A stretch of 64,000 bases of DNA from Hydnum rufescens UP504 (Eukaryota > Basidiomycota > Agaricomycetes > Cantharellales > Hydnaceae), in the NCBI GenBank assembly GCA_014904985.1, contig MU128985.1:180232-244231 (forward strand). The letters are read 5' to 3'. The translations under genes and the position numbers were made by a program. Shown here piece by piece: positions 46,129 through 57,200 of the stretch. The notes under the pieces were generated by a model, which worked only from the letters and a program-made list of their open reading frames with translations, was not told where the DNA came from and searched no databases. The number at the start of each line of letters is the position of its first letter. Position 1 is the stretch's first letter.

Positions 46129-46398
46129 CCCAGTGCATGACCATGGCCACACGACCACATACCCGCTGATGCGGGTGTGTGGTCATAAGGTAAGTTTTGT
46201 CTCAGTACCTACAATAGCACAAAAAGAGTAGTGCAAGCTACTCTTTTTGCGCCGCTGTGAATCTTTATACTAATGTAGCCTTTATTATTCCAGATCAAAA
46301 CCAAAACAAACAACAGGCTGCCCAATGAGTGGCCCCAGGAACCACACCTGCTGCAGCGGGTGTGGTACTATTTAAGGTGAGTCCCCCCCCCCCAATAG

Positions 46399-47212
46399 AT
46401 AAGACACTGCGCATTCATACTCATCCACTATCCCGGTACTTCCTGGTATTTTCTTAAGTGCCTGCAACTCAACACTGAGAGGAATTTGGTGACTGAGGAT
46501 AGCTTAGAAATGACTGTCTGAAGAACTTCTCAGTTTCAGAATTGTAAAATATAGCCCCAGTCAGGAGCTTTACAACTTGCAAAACTATTCTAATGAAAGA
46601 TGCTTGTTTTGCAATTTTACAGAGATTCAGGTCTGAGCCACCCAAGTTTTGGTTTATCCAAATAAGGAAATTTCCTTATTTGGATGTTCCTTTTAAGGAG
46701 AGTTTCCTTATTGGGATGGCCAAATTTGGCAGGCTTTCCCTAGATGCCCAAGCCTGTCAGGAGCTGCTGACCCAGGAGTAAACACTTCAGGCCTATACTT
46801 GGGAGAATATGCACAAAAAGGCATGGAAAATCTCAAAGAAGCATAGGTATACTGACTTGTGGAAATGCAACAGAGGCTTCATGTCTGAATTTCTATAATA
46901 TTAAATTCTACATTTCAGGTTTTCAAATCTCTTCAGTTCATGAATGGATATTGACATGCCTTAATGGCTCAAAAGCAGTATGGGCAGCCAAAAAGTATCA
47001 TGGCCACCAGTGCCTCCCACCTGAAATGGAACATGACATAGATTTTGATATGGAGGCTTTCAGGTGTGATTTACTTAGTAACTTTACCTCATGGGGTGTA
47101 TAGCTGGTGGTGCCAACTTGATGGGTGATAAATTTGGCATCACATGACACCTTACATAATGAGTCTGGAGCTTACCGGATAGTGGATGAGTATGAATGCG
47201 CTGTATCTTACA
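46399..47212. mobile_element. 0.8 kb TIR element inside right-array intron 2
   Basis: About 37-bp inverted ends (GCGCATTCATACTCATCCAC at left, complement at 47179-47198). TA on each side may be the target duplication. No transposase. Its removal leaves an intron of about 100 bases like its neighbours. Confidence 0.75.
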
Positions 47213-47710
47213 GCTGCACAAAAAGAGTAGCGAAAGCTGCTCTTTTTGTGTTGCTTTACATTTTTTAACTAATAATATTTTATTCTAGGTATTGCCACAA
47301 ATGAAGACCTGTGAAGCAACCCCAACATGCCTGCAAAGGGGATCCGCAAATGGCGCACCACATGAAGAGATGAACCACATACCTGCAGTAGCGGGTGTGT
47401 GGTTCTATACTTGGTATGTACCCCTAATGATGCAAGAAGAGCAGCTTTTGCTGCTCTTTTTGTGTTGCTTTTAATTTTTTAACTAATTATTTTTTATTCT
47501 AGGTATTGTCACAAATGAACACCCATGAAGTAAGCCCCCCCAGGACAACAACACCCCTGTGAACAACGACATGCCATGAAGAGAAGAGCCACACACCTGC
47601 AGTAGCGGGTGTGTGGTTCTATACAAGGTGTGTAGTGTACCCCCAACACAATGCAAAAAGAGCAGCAAAAGCTGCTCTTTTTGTGTCACTTTTAATTTCT
47701 TAACTCATTA

Positions 47711-50682
47711 CAGTCTTTGACCAGCCACTGAATCAAATATTTCAATTTGCCATTTTCTACTTTTGTATTCATTCTTTTCCTTCATAAACTGTACTGGAGG
47801 GTGGTGTGGTGTCTCAATTTGTACAATGTGACTTTAATACTGTGTTGGATTAGATTTGAGGTTATACGAAGGTTTATGGTCTGGGGGTTATGATTTTTCC
47901 CATTACCACTCACTGAATCATTTTCCCAGCTTTATCCGAGCCCTTCACTCCCCCCCTGAATCATTCTCGGAACTGCTGCTACCATCACTGTTGGCCTCTG
48001 GAGGATCACCCAAGGCATTATCCAACCCTTCCCTATCATGTGCTCTATCAAATGCAGCCCACACATCCTTCTGCATTGCCATAATTGGGCGAGGTGGCAG
48101 ACCAATACCTTCTGCCCAACACCTTGCACACTCCTCCTTCCATGCCTTATCTGTAGTTTCATTGGCAGCCTTTGTCTTCTCCCACACTGCAGCCTGTTCC
48201 TTTTTGAATGTACGATTTTCCATCTTCTTGTGCTTTGCTTGGGATCTCCGTTGAGCCCGCACCTCCTTTGCATCCCGCACAGCTTCACGGTCATCATGTG
48301 CCTGTCGGAAGGCATTGTGCAGTTGGGCATCAGTTAGGACCCATGCCTTGCCATCCCCATGGAGACGAATCCCACTCTTCTCCTTCTTGTTCTCCTTATG
48401 CGCCAATTGTTCTTGTGCCTGATCTAGATACATTCCTGACAAAGCCAGTTGTGCATTTGCGACATCCGCAGCATCCTGGTAAGCATCTAGGGATTGTTTG
48501 GCAGTGTGGAGGTTGTCTCACAAATATTTGTTTGCTTCCAGAAGCTTGCGTACAGTACATTCGGATCTTGATCTTGGTGGGCTCATAATACAGCTCCGGT
48601 CAATAGAGGGGATTGGGCCATGCTTTTGATATATCCTTGGTGGTAAGCAGGATGATGATTTGAGTGGAGATGAGCTGAAAAGGAAATTTGCCAAGGATGA
48701 GGTGAATACGTCATGCAAATGGGTAGGTGTGCTTGGAGTTTGTAGCTGAGGGTCAATGATGAGTTGGCCAGTGCTTGTCTCAGTTTCAGCAAACTGGACA
48801 GGTGTATTGGTGGGCTGAGGAGAGGGATTGGCTTGATCGGTGGTAGTTTCTCCAGGTATGACCGTCACTTGTGAAGTGCTGGCCTGAGCCTCATGGAATG
48901 TCCCCAACAAGCGCTTGACAGGTGATGGGGGGTCAACCAGCAATGACCCTGTTGCAGCCAGCTCGAGACTTGGGGCAATCTGCTCCAGCGTAATGACAGT
49001 AGGGTCGAATGGATGGACACTGGTCTTTTGAAAGGATGCAAGTATATTTTCTTGGGTGAATGCCTTCAAGTGAGCCTTTCTGTAAACCTTGAGGAACACT
49101 CCTTTTGTGATTTTATAGCCAGTCTCTTGCTGGTACTCTTGAACAGTGGTGTTCCATGCATGCTTTGCCACAGAAAAGACCACAACATCAAGTCCTTGGA
49201 GGGCATGGGTCGCATGTGATGGATAGCAAATAATGACAATGTTCTGACTGTTGGTGAAGTCAATGAAATCAATAGATTCATGGGAAACATGGCCATCCAG
49301 AAGCAGGAACCAATATTCCCCAGAGTGAAGTAACTTTTCGTGTGTCTTTTCCTCGAAGTACTTGAGCCAGTCAAGGGCAATTTCATTTGCAGTCCACCCT
49401 TTTGTGGAGCAACAATACCTGTAGAGGGAGGTTTGATGTCACTAAATCATCAGGTATGAGGGACCATACACATGAAGCATCAAGGGGATTTTCTTGTAAC
49501 CAATCTTTCATAAAGTTTTTGCCCTTGAATATGACGGTGGGAGGAACAGAGGTACCATCAGCACAGATGGTTGCAAGTACAGTCACATTTTCCTTGTCAC
49601 CATCACGCCGTTGCTTCTGGCGCTTTGTACCCTTATGACCAATCACACATTCCCGCTCACTCCCCCCCATTGGATAGCCACTCTCATCCATGCCATAAAT
49701 GTTTGGGGTGCAGGGTTTGTATTTGTTGTAGGCACCACCTAATATATCCCAATAGTGCTTGAGATTTTCTGGATTGATTGCAGCTGCCTGGACAGTGTCA
49801 AGTCCAGAGCTCCAAAGAGAAGCCAGGCGGTCAGAGTGTTTGGTCACGAAGCGGTGAGCCCAATTCACACCAAGCTTTGCAATGTCTGGGTGGTTCTTAT
49901 GCACAATTTGGAGTGCATAGTCCGCAATCTTTGGCACCGTTAATGGGAAGCCTCGATCAGCCATTTTCAGGATGAATGAGATGAGCACTTCGCTTTCTGC
50001 CTGGCTGAGATGGCTCCTTGCCTCGTTTGATTCACCAATGGTCTTCCCACCATCCACATGGCACCGAAGAGTCCCTGGGTCAACACCATGCTTTATTGCT
50101 ATGGAGTGAAGGCTTGGACATTTCCCCCCCTCAAGATGTGCCTTGTTCAGGGCATCCCTATATGCATCTACCGCCCATTGGTGTCTTGCATTTCATTCTC
50201 ATGTGATAATATGGGCCTTCCGTTCTTGAGATAGAGCAGATTTTGTCATTTATAGTAGGTACCTCGAGGATAATTAGGGTTGGCAGGGAAGGCAATGATG
50301 AGGAAGAAGCAGGTTTTATCCGAGATTAAAATTTTCCCATTTCCACCCTTTCCCACATCAAAACAATACTTGCACCCATAGGGAGATTTATAGTAGGACA
50401 TGTGGTCTACAGTGTAGACAACTGATTTGGGACCAATTGGGCAAGGGCAGACATGGGGGGGAGGTGATTTAAAGTTGGTGGATGCTGAAATCATCATTTT
50501 GAAGCCTTAAGCGCTGCCATTCTCAAAAACCACACATTGGATCTCCTTCAAATTTTGAACATCAAGTACTAGAGAATACCTCTACATGATGTAAAAGGAA
50601 CAGAACAATTTTATTTGATACTCATAGAGATATGATGATTTGATTCAGTGACCGGTAGAGTTCAGTGGCCAGTCAAAGACTG
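47711..50682. mobile_element. pogo/Fot1-type transposon inside right-array intron 4
   Basis: Ends CAGTCTTTGACC and complement, flanked by TA (47709-47710 and 50683-50684), the Tc1/mariner-superfamily signature. The terminal inverted repeat is about 25 bases with mismatches. 2,972 bp. It encodes one transposase on the minus strand. Removing it leaves a 99-base array intron. Confidence 0.92.
47945..50205 (-). CDS. pogo/Fot1-type transposase (HTH psq, CENP-B HTH, DDE_1)
   Basis: Cut-and-paste transposase of the element's own ends. N-terminal HTH part: LNKAHLEGGKCPSLHSIAIK (about 50160-50080). CENP-B-like HTH: PKIADYALQIVHK and WAHRFVTKHSDRLASL. Catalytic domain: IYGMDESGYPMGG (first Asp), then, after an intron or frame change near 49385-49430, YWFLLLDGHVSHESI (second Asp, about 49290) and LQGLDVVVFSVAKHAWN (third Asp, about 49170). 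C-terminal part: FQKTSVHPFDPTVI, and after another break a Lys/Glu-rich coiled region ending SENDSGGE (47945). A TGA just upstream of the N-terminal block leaves the true start open. CpG is low but the catalytic residues are present, so it may have been active recently. Confidence 0.82.
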
Positions 50683-52147
50683 TATTTTTTTATTCTAGGG
50701 ATCATCACAAATGAAAACCCGATGAAGCAAGCCCCCCCCCAGAACAACAACATGCGAATGGCAATGTGCCACATGATGAGAAGAGCCACATGCCCACAGT
50801 AGTGGGTGTGTGGTTCTATACAAGGTGTTGTACCCCCAACGACACAAAAAGAGCAGCAAAAGCTGCTCTTTTTGTGTCGCTTTTAATTTTTTAACTAATA
50901 ATTGCTTATTCTAGGTATTGCCACAAATGAAGCCCCACGAAACAAGTCCCCCCAGAACTATAACACCTGCAAAGGGGATCTGTGAACAACAACATGCCAC
51001 ACAAAGAGATGAACCACACACCCACTACTGTGGGTGTGTGGTTCTATACTCAGTATGTAATGCACCCCCAACGGCACAAAAAGAGCGGCGAAAGCTGCTC
51101 TTTTTGTGTTCATTTTAATTTTTTAACTAACACATGATTTATTTATTCTAGGTTATCACCTCACCACCCACCACACGAACCCCCTCCCCCCTGGAAATGA
51201 CAATGTGACCTGCCAAGCTGCCAAAACCAATGCCGAACAAAGCCTGCCAACGACGACTGGCCAAGGGACACCCACCAGACGAATCCCGCAAATGGTAACA
51301 CACAACACAAGACCATGGAACCCCAAGATGAACCACACCTGCTTCAGCAGGTGTGGTAATTTTAAGGTAAATAAATATGATCATGCCAAAGGAGCAGCAT
51401 ATGCTGCTCCTTTGGCATAGCTTTTCTTGTTGTTTTTTTACTAACATAGTATTCCTTATCTTAGGTTTTGATCTACCCCCACCCCCCAAACAAGACCCGC
51501 AAATGACAGAACATGCGAGGCCACAGGAGCCCCGGATGAAGCCCACACCCACTTTGGTGGGTGTGATAATAATTTTTAATGTAAGTATTTACCATTTAAG
51601 TACGACCGCACAAAAGGAGCAGCATGTGCTGCTCCTTTTGCATGGTTTTTCCTTTTTTACTAACTTATTACTTATTATCATAGGTATTCTTCTAAACCCT
51701 CAATCAAGACTCGCGACCCTGCCGAATAAATATGCAACAACGGCAACCCATCCCCCAAATGAAACCCACAAATGACAGAACACGACACAAGGCCACAGAA
51801 GCCCTGGATGAACCCCACACCCACTTCGGCAGGTGTGATAATTTTTAAAGTAAGTATTCGCCCTCTATAAGTACAACCATGCCAAAGGAGCAGCGCAAGC
51901 TGCTCCTTTTTCATTACTTCAAATTTTTTACTAATATACACTATGATTCTAGGATCCAAAACAACAACCCACCCCAATGGCAACCTGCAACCCACACCCA
52001 TCTGTGAAGTGCCAAGCCACACCCCTGGTACCACACACCCACCCAAGCGGGTGTGTGGTGCTACTAGATAGTTTTTATTTTAATTTTTGTGTTCTTTTAT
52101 TTCTATGGACAGTACCACACACCCGCTAGAGTGGGTGTGTGGTGCTA

Positions 52148-53070
52148 CTAAGTAGTTTTTTTCTTTGGATTTCTACTGAGTACCACATCAGATACAGTAT
52201 TTAAATAAATGAATAATAAGAATAATGGGACTGCTGAATGAAACCCTGCTGACCCAGGGTAGCATAAGTATAATATAGTGATAATAAATAAATAATTATA
52301 AATGGAACATACTATCCCCAATAAGCCCGTATGGCCCACTGTCCTGCAAGTCTGAGAATCTCTAAGTCAGACTGAAAGACTGTGACTTCTTGCCATTGTC
52401 TGAGAATCTCTAAGTCCCAGTCTAAGGTGAGAGGGGCCCCTTGTCTCATGCTGTGAAATCACCCAGTGGGCCCCAGGGGCCCCCACCTAAAAACCCGCTC
52501 TTAGATTGAATAAAAGCAAGGCAAAAGGGCCTAACTAGATATACAATTATGGCTGACTGGTTTGGGTAACCCACCCTTGTCAATCAATGGCAGATGGCAT
52601 GGGTTTTCTTTACATGCAGGTCCAGAGGAAGGTACTTCTTTTTCTTGTAATATTCTTGCAGATTCTGGTGTGCTTTTTGGTTCATGACAGTCAGAACATG
52701 GGCGATAGATTTGCGAATGGTGGAGCTAAAGGTGTAGGAGAAACAGGTGCATTCATTTGTTAGTGGAGAAAATCACTATGTGCAACACACATTTGGGAGA
52801 GCTTGGATGCCAACAGAGAGGCAATCTTTTGCACACACAGGCTCAGGCTAAGAAGCTCTGTCTTGAGCTCTTGCAGTTGTTTTGTCAAGTCAGACTTTGA
52901 CCAATATATTTTTGAATATTCGCACCACAGTCAATACGCCTGTCCACATAGATCCAAGAGGTGTACCCAATACAGACTTGGACTGCAACTCATATAGCCC
53001 CTAAGTTGAATTGTGTGACATGATGCTCGATTATTGTGACTATTTTGACATGAGTCATAATGCTGTGGCT
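52148..53070. other. outer flank of right array and unassigned sequence
   Basis: GGGCCCCAGGGGCCCCC at about 52470 mirrors the GGGGCCCC-rich flank near 43240-43560. CTGAGAATCTCTAAGTC occurs twice (52347, 52398). No gene recognised from 52570 to 53070. Confidence 0.45.
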
Positions 53071-53074
53071 GTTT

Positions 53075-53345
53075 CCGGTTAACAACAATGGCATTGTCTG
53101 GGGACGTGCCCAGTGTCTTCGAAATCAGAACACCTTTACAAGCATCACTTCATAGAGAACTATGTCTCAGAAAATGGAACCAATCCAATGACTGGGGAAA
53201 GGCCCATGGAAGAGGATTTAATCCCAATCAAAACCAGTAAGCCTTCAGTGGACTGATCTCCTCAAACTGGCCAGGCTCATATTGCTGTGCAGATAGATTC
53301 TCAGACTGTGCCCCAATGCCCAGCCACTCTCACCTCAATCCTGGT
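53075..53345 (+). pseudogene. Prp19 N-terminal fragment, copy 1
   Basis: Reads MALSGDVP, then after a one-base shift VSSKSEHLYKHHFIENYVSE and NPMTGERPMEEDLIPIK, ending in a stop, and further PATLTSILVIL. This is the U-box N-terminus and linker of the splicing ubiquitin ligase Prp19. Broken and lacking the coiled-coil and WD40 parts. Confidence 0.75.
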
Positions 53346-53690
53346 TATCCTCCCCAAATCCCCATTGTATCTTCAAAATTAGGACACCTTTACAAGCATC
53401 ACCTGATAGAGAAATATATCTTGGAAAATGGAACCAATCCAATCACTGGGGAAGACTCACAGAAGAGGATTTAATCCAAATAAAAACCAGTAAGCCTTCA
53501 GTGGATTCATCTCTTCAAACTGGTCAGGCTTATATTGCTGGATGGATAGATTCTCAGACTGCGTCCCCATGTCCAGCAACTCTGACCTCAATCCCAGTTG
53601 TCCTTCACACACTCCAAAATGAATGGGATGCCCTTGTCCTGGAGCAATATTCGCTAAGAACTCAGGAACTCATTATATCAGTATGATGCC
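53346..53690 (+). pseudogene. Prp19 N-terminal fragment, copy 2 (tandem)
   Basis: Reads VSSKLGHLYKHHLIEKYI and NGTNPITGED, then a frame change, then PATLTSIPVVLHTLQNEWDA and LVLEQYSLRTQ. It extends further into Prp19 than copy 1 and is about 85-90% like it in DNA by eye. No introns are apparent in the fragment, so it could come from a cDNA or a transposon capture. Confidence 0.75.
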
Positions 53691-54211
53691 ACATCCCGAG
53701 TCACTGCTCACTTGTTATTTTAAGGAATTTTGGACACAGTGTTCAAATCATGTCATGGAGTCATGTGAACATATATATATATGGAAATGGACATACAGAG
53801 TTTGAATCACATCACGGATTCATGTGGGACTGGCACATGTATATGATTTAAATGGAATACTGAAACACATATTATCTAGTCTGCCATAAGTACACTATAT
53901 TGCCTGAAGAGCCACATTAGTTTTCAGAAGTGGCTCAAGTGAGTTCAATCAACTCCAGCTGTAGACTCATAGATAATGCCTTAGGAATAATATTACAATG
54001 TATCCTTTTTAATGTGGCTAATAGTATCAAGTCCCATAACATTTGGCACAAATATTCGGCATCCTCAAGAAGATGAATCGAATGTGCAGATGCAAATCTT
54101 CTCAACTTTAACTCTCCTTCTGACCTCTCAGAGTCTCAGTTATCCCTCAAACTTATCTTTGTGCTTTGGAGTGGTTAGTCCGCTCTGGGGTTGTATGGGT
54201 CTGTTAGAGAG
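53691..54211. other. spacer, no supported gene
   Basis: About 520 bases, CpG-poor, with a short (AT)n at 53772. CATGTCATGGAGTCATGTG and CATCACGGATTCATGTG recur at about 53748 and 53808. Confidence 0.4.
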
Positions 54212-57200
54212 ATGGTGAGAACTACATCAAAAAGACCGACCTCAAGCAAGAAACTGAGTCAAACAACTGAACGTTCTTTGATGCTGGCGTCTCCTACCCC
54301 TGCAGCATCACCGTCTGGCAGCTCACAAAAGGTGTTCCCCAAGTTCCAAAAGAAAGTTAACAGTTCAACACCTGCCTCTACCACCAGCTCTACAGTCGAA
54401 CCCGAGAAGTCTTTACCCGTGGACACCTTGGACAATTCCAGGCCATTGCAATGGTGGTTGGGCAAACCTCTCACCCCCATGAAGCCCATTGTCATTTCAA
54501 TTCTCAAGTCATACAGAGAGGTCTGTGAGCAGTACTTCTGTCACTTCAAGCAGAAGTGACATGGTGCATTTATATAAATTTCATATCAGGAGTTCCCAAA
54601 GACTAACTTGGTCTTCAAAGATGCCATCAGTGAATGGCCTATCTCTGATGACTGTTTTGTCAGTATCCAAGGCTGGGTGCTCAAATACACCAATACCCTT
54701 TGGGAGAAGGATATGTCTGAGGAACTATTGGGACTGTTGGAGAACCCTGGTGCTGTTCCAGCATGTCCCCCTTTCAACCTGTTGTTTTCTGGCCTTAACT
54801 CTATGCTACCTGGAGAAACCCTGCATAGACATTGGCCTGAGTCTCCCTGCAATGTTCAATCCTGGCAGCAACCACATTCAGCCTGGTCATTCATTGAAAA
54901 GCTGTGTGTGAGGCACATTTACAATTGCAATGCCCCACATTGTCCCTATCTCCTCCAGCACCGAACCATGCTGTTCTTACCATTCAGCAAAGTTCACCTC
55001 ACACATGATTGGTACCTCAATAACTGCTGGATCAGTGTAATGCAAGGGAAGCTTATATTCACATTTGACTGTTACTGCTGGTGGTTGGAGGCTGCATGGT
55101 TTTTCCTTTTGGACCTCAATGATGTGCCACTCTTCCGACCCAACCACCACTCCAACTTGGTGATGCTTCTGGTCAAGAGTAGGGATCAAGAACTACCGGA
55201 AGCTGCCCAGGCATCCTACTCTAAGCATGCAATTACTAAGGAGGTTGTGGCCATTGAGGACACTGAAGCGGAGATGCTTGCAACTGCATGACTTCTCATG
55301 CATCACACCCTCAATCATATAGCCTTTGTCTGTGGTTTGGAGCCACCTCGTTTTGGAGTCAATCACTCATTGATCAGTTGTTTCTTTGTCATGGATAATG
55401 TGGATGTCCCAGTCGCTGAGTTGGAGTGCCATGGTGTTCCCTTGCACAGGATTCAGGTTTTGGAGGAGAGGGAGGTCTGTCCTCTAGATTCCTTCAGTTC
55501 CATTTCTGAGCTGGAGACCCAGGAGGCCACTCAATGTGTTGCTGAACATACTGAGCTGCATGGGGATTTTGTGGAAATTTGGAAGATGTCTTGAGCAGCG
55601 GAGGTCAAGCATCCATCACCTTGGTACATCCAGTATCTGATCTTTGTATCCAATAATAATCAGTCTATATGGTCCATCTTCAATGGTTTGTTTGGCACCA
55701 GCCTTCACAAAGTGGACAGTGCTATGGCTGCAACACTCACTAATCTCCTTGGTCCTTCATCAGTCACCCTTTTCCATGTGGTGCCACTGCCATCTCATAG
55801 GACCTCACCACCAGAAGGAAAAGGTGAACTCGTTGCTATTGATGCTGAGATTGATCTTGACAAAGAGCCTACCCCCCCCCAATCTAGACCACAAGGATCT
55901 AACCCCTCAGGTCAATGCCATGACCAATCTTCCAGAGTGGAACAATTTGAATTCTGATCTGTCTGTTGAAGATGATGAGGAGCTGCATTTGAATGACATG
56001 GAGATCACTGCAAAGGCACACATTGTGGCCCAGATTGAGAAGGCCCAGAATGAAGATCCCCTGTGGGCACAGGTCACTGTGGACCTGGGTCTGGCATTGG
56101 CAGGAAATTCAGATGCCCATGAGTGCATCCTTCCAATGGTCCTGGCCACTCAGAGCAAGCATAAGGTGTACCGCACCACCCTGGAGACTTATGTGCTTCA
56201 GAGATGGTCCCAGCCATGCTCGAATCCAAGGCCAGCATGCCCGTGAAAGAAGAATTGACCTCGAGTTACCAGCCATTGCTTACCCAGTGGTGAGTGTGGT
56301 TCACAATGATATTCTCAGGGTGATTACTGCCATGCTTCATGTTACTCCCCCCATCATTCAGCATCTCCTCATCACCCTTCCTGTCAGTCTCATTCTCGTT
56401 CCCCCTCGCATCACTTGCCTCCTTCCTACTTCTGTTCTCCTCATCACTTCCATTCCCCTTCTTGTGGTTCCCCTTCCCACAGTTCCCCTTCCCACCATTC
56501 CCTTCTCGCAGTTCCCCTTCTTGCTGTTCCCCTCACCATTCCCCTCCTTGCCATTCCCCTTGCCGATCCCCTCCTCACCATTCCCCTTGCCGATCCCCTC
56601 CTCACTGTTCCCCTTGCCATTCCCCTCCTCATCCCCCCCCCAATCAGCAACATGGGCCAGAGATGGAAATCAACCATCAAGAGCAGGAGACACCTGTGTG
56701 TCCTGTGGTGTCTCCCCCTGACCCTGACAATTCCAAAATGCAGGATGTGCAGCAAGCTGTACCCCCTCCTCAGGACCATATGCCAGTGGATCCCCCTTTT
56801 CAAGCAGCATTGCCAATCACTCTGCCACTTTTGCCTTGTGACAAGCAAGGGGGTACAAATGAAGTTGGTTTTGAGCCTTCTGGGGAAATGGTGGAAGGCC
56901 TCAATCCACTTGTTGTTGTCGGCAATTTGTATTGCATTGAATTCTTCAGTGTCACTGCCAATGTAGACATCAAGGCAATTTTCCAATTGCTGATGCATGA
57001 TGGCCTTCTCGGGGTTTGTGTTTGTAAGAACAAAACAGCAAAAGGCCTGGCACACAAGAAGCAAAAGGTGTTGCTGGCCTTTAAATCCCAGCAGAGGTGG
57101 GACCTCATTCTCGAGCGATTTGTCTCAGGTCATTATTTGCTGTGGGAATTTGAACAGGCTGTTTCGGTGCCTGTCAGTCAGCATGAAGCCATTTTTTCAT

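Larger units (their letters stand above)
43638..51909. repeat. type-A hairpins, 14 copies, one per intron
   Basis: Stem CACAAAAAGAGCAGC with its complement and a 2-6 base loop. Positions: 43638-43668, 43946-43981, 44231-44266, 44571-44606, 45116-45151 (left array); 46217-46252, 47216-47250, 47433-47462, 47654-47683, 50841-50878, 51075-51108, 51383-51418, 51611-51640, 51884-51909 (right array). Variants change both arms together: AAAAAGAG with CTCTTTTT becomes CAAAGGAG with CTCCTTTG in the last three; GAGCAGC becomes GAGTAGT opposite GCTACTC in the sixth. Each lies between a predicted 5' splice site and a branch-like motif. Confidence 0.9.
43708..52143. repeat. type-B hairpins, about 16 copies, at exon 3' ends
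   Basis: Stem CCACACACCCAC / GTGGGTGTGTGG with a 4-6 base loop. Positions: 43708-43728 (weak), 44026-44058, 44312-44336, 44646-44678, 45185-45216 (left array); 46153-46184, 46341-46366, 47372-47405, 47589-47616, 50786-50813, 51011-51044, 51332-51357, 51544-51565, 51816-51837, 52030-52059, 52114-52143 (right array). Most end within 5-12 bases of a predicted donor. Paired changes such as CACCCAC/GTGGGTG against CACCTGC/GCAGGTG and CCCCAC/GTGGGG against CCACAC/GTGTGG keep the stem. Confidence 0.9.
45854..52147 (+). ncRNA. right array: nine introns and ten or more exons, plus strand
   Basis: Predicted introns: 46190-46293, 46377-47288 (enlarged by a MITE), 47414-47502, 47628-50698 (enlarged by a pogo transposon), 50825-50914, 51053-51151, 51367-51464, 51581-51683, 51850-51952. 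Without the insertions they are about 89-104 bases. Exons 3 to 6 start GTATTGCCACAAATGA or similar and are 125-138 bases; later ones reach 215. Exon 1 is open to its donor (phase 0) and includes a GCA/CAG repeat; exon 2 (46294-46376) stays open, but exon 3 meets TGA at its sixth codon in that frame. Other frames of single exons are open (LPQMKTCEATPTC), so coding use cannot be excluded if TGA arose from CGA. Confidence 0.45.
43140..52570. other. divergent double array of hairpin-bearing exon-intron modules
   Basis: Two arrays of repeated modules run outward from an inverted duplication at about 45275-46018, the left one on the minus strand and the right one on the plus strand. Each module has an exon of 83-436 bases ending in a B-type hairpin, then a GT...AG intron with an A-type hairpin in its middle, a CTAAC/ACTAAT branch-like motif and a TTCTAG/TTCCAG acceptor. 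The outer flanks both carry GGGGCCCC-rich sequence and the 15-bp string CTAACTAGATATACA (about 43208 and 52531). Two other transposons lie inside introns. Regularity of splice signals against diverged exon sequence suggests a spliced transcript on each side, coding or not. I know no described family with this layout. Confidence 0.7.

Noticed and set aside
45132..46231. Two matching open frames at the centre of the arrays as a conserved protein
   Set aside because: Their likeness is explained by the inverted duplication, the outermost start is TTG rather than ATG, and the frame is not kept through later exons.
43600..52150. CRISPR-like array of regularly spaced palindromes
   Set aside because: Spacing is irregular, repeats vary, the units carry splice signals, and the genome is fungal.
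56415..57064. Frames in the C/T-rich tract on both strands
   Set aside because: They reflect low complexity (Pro/Ser/Phe or Arg/Gly-rich readings) without domains.
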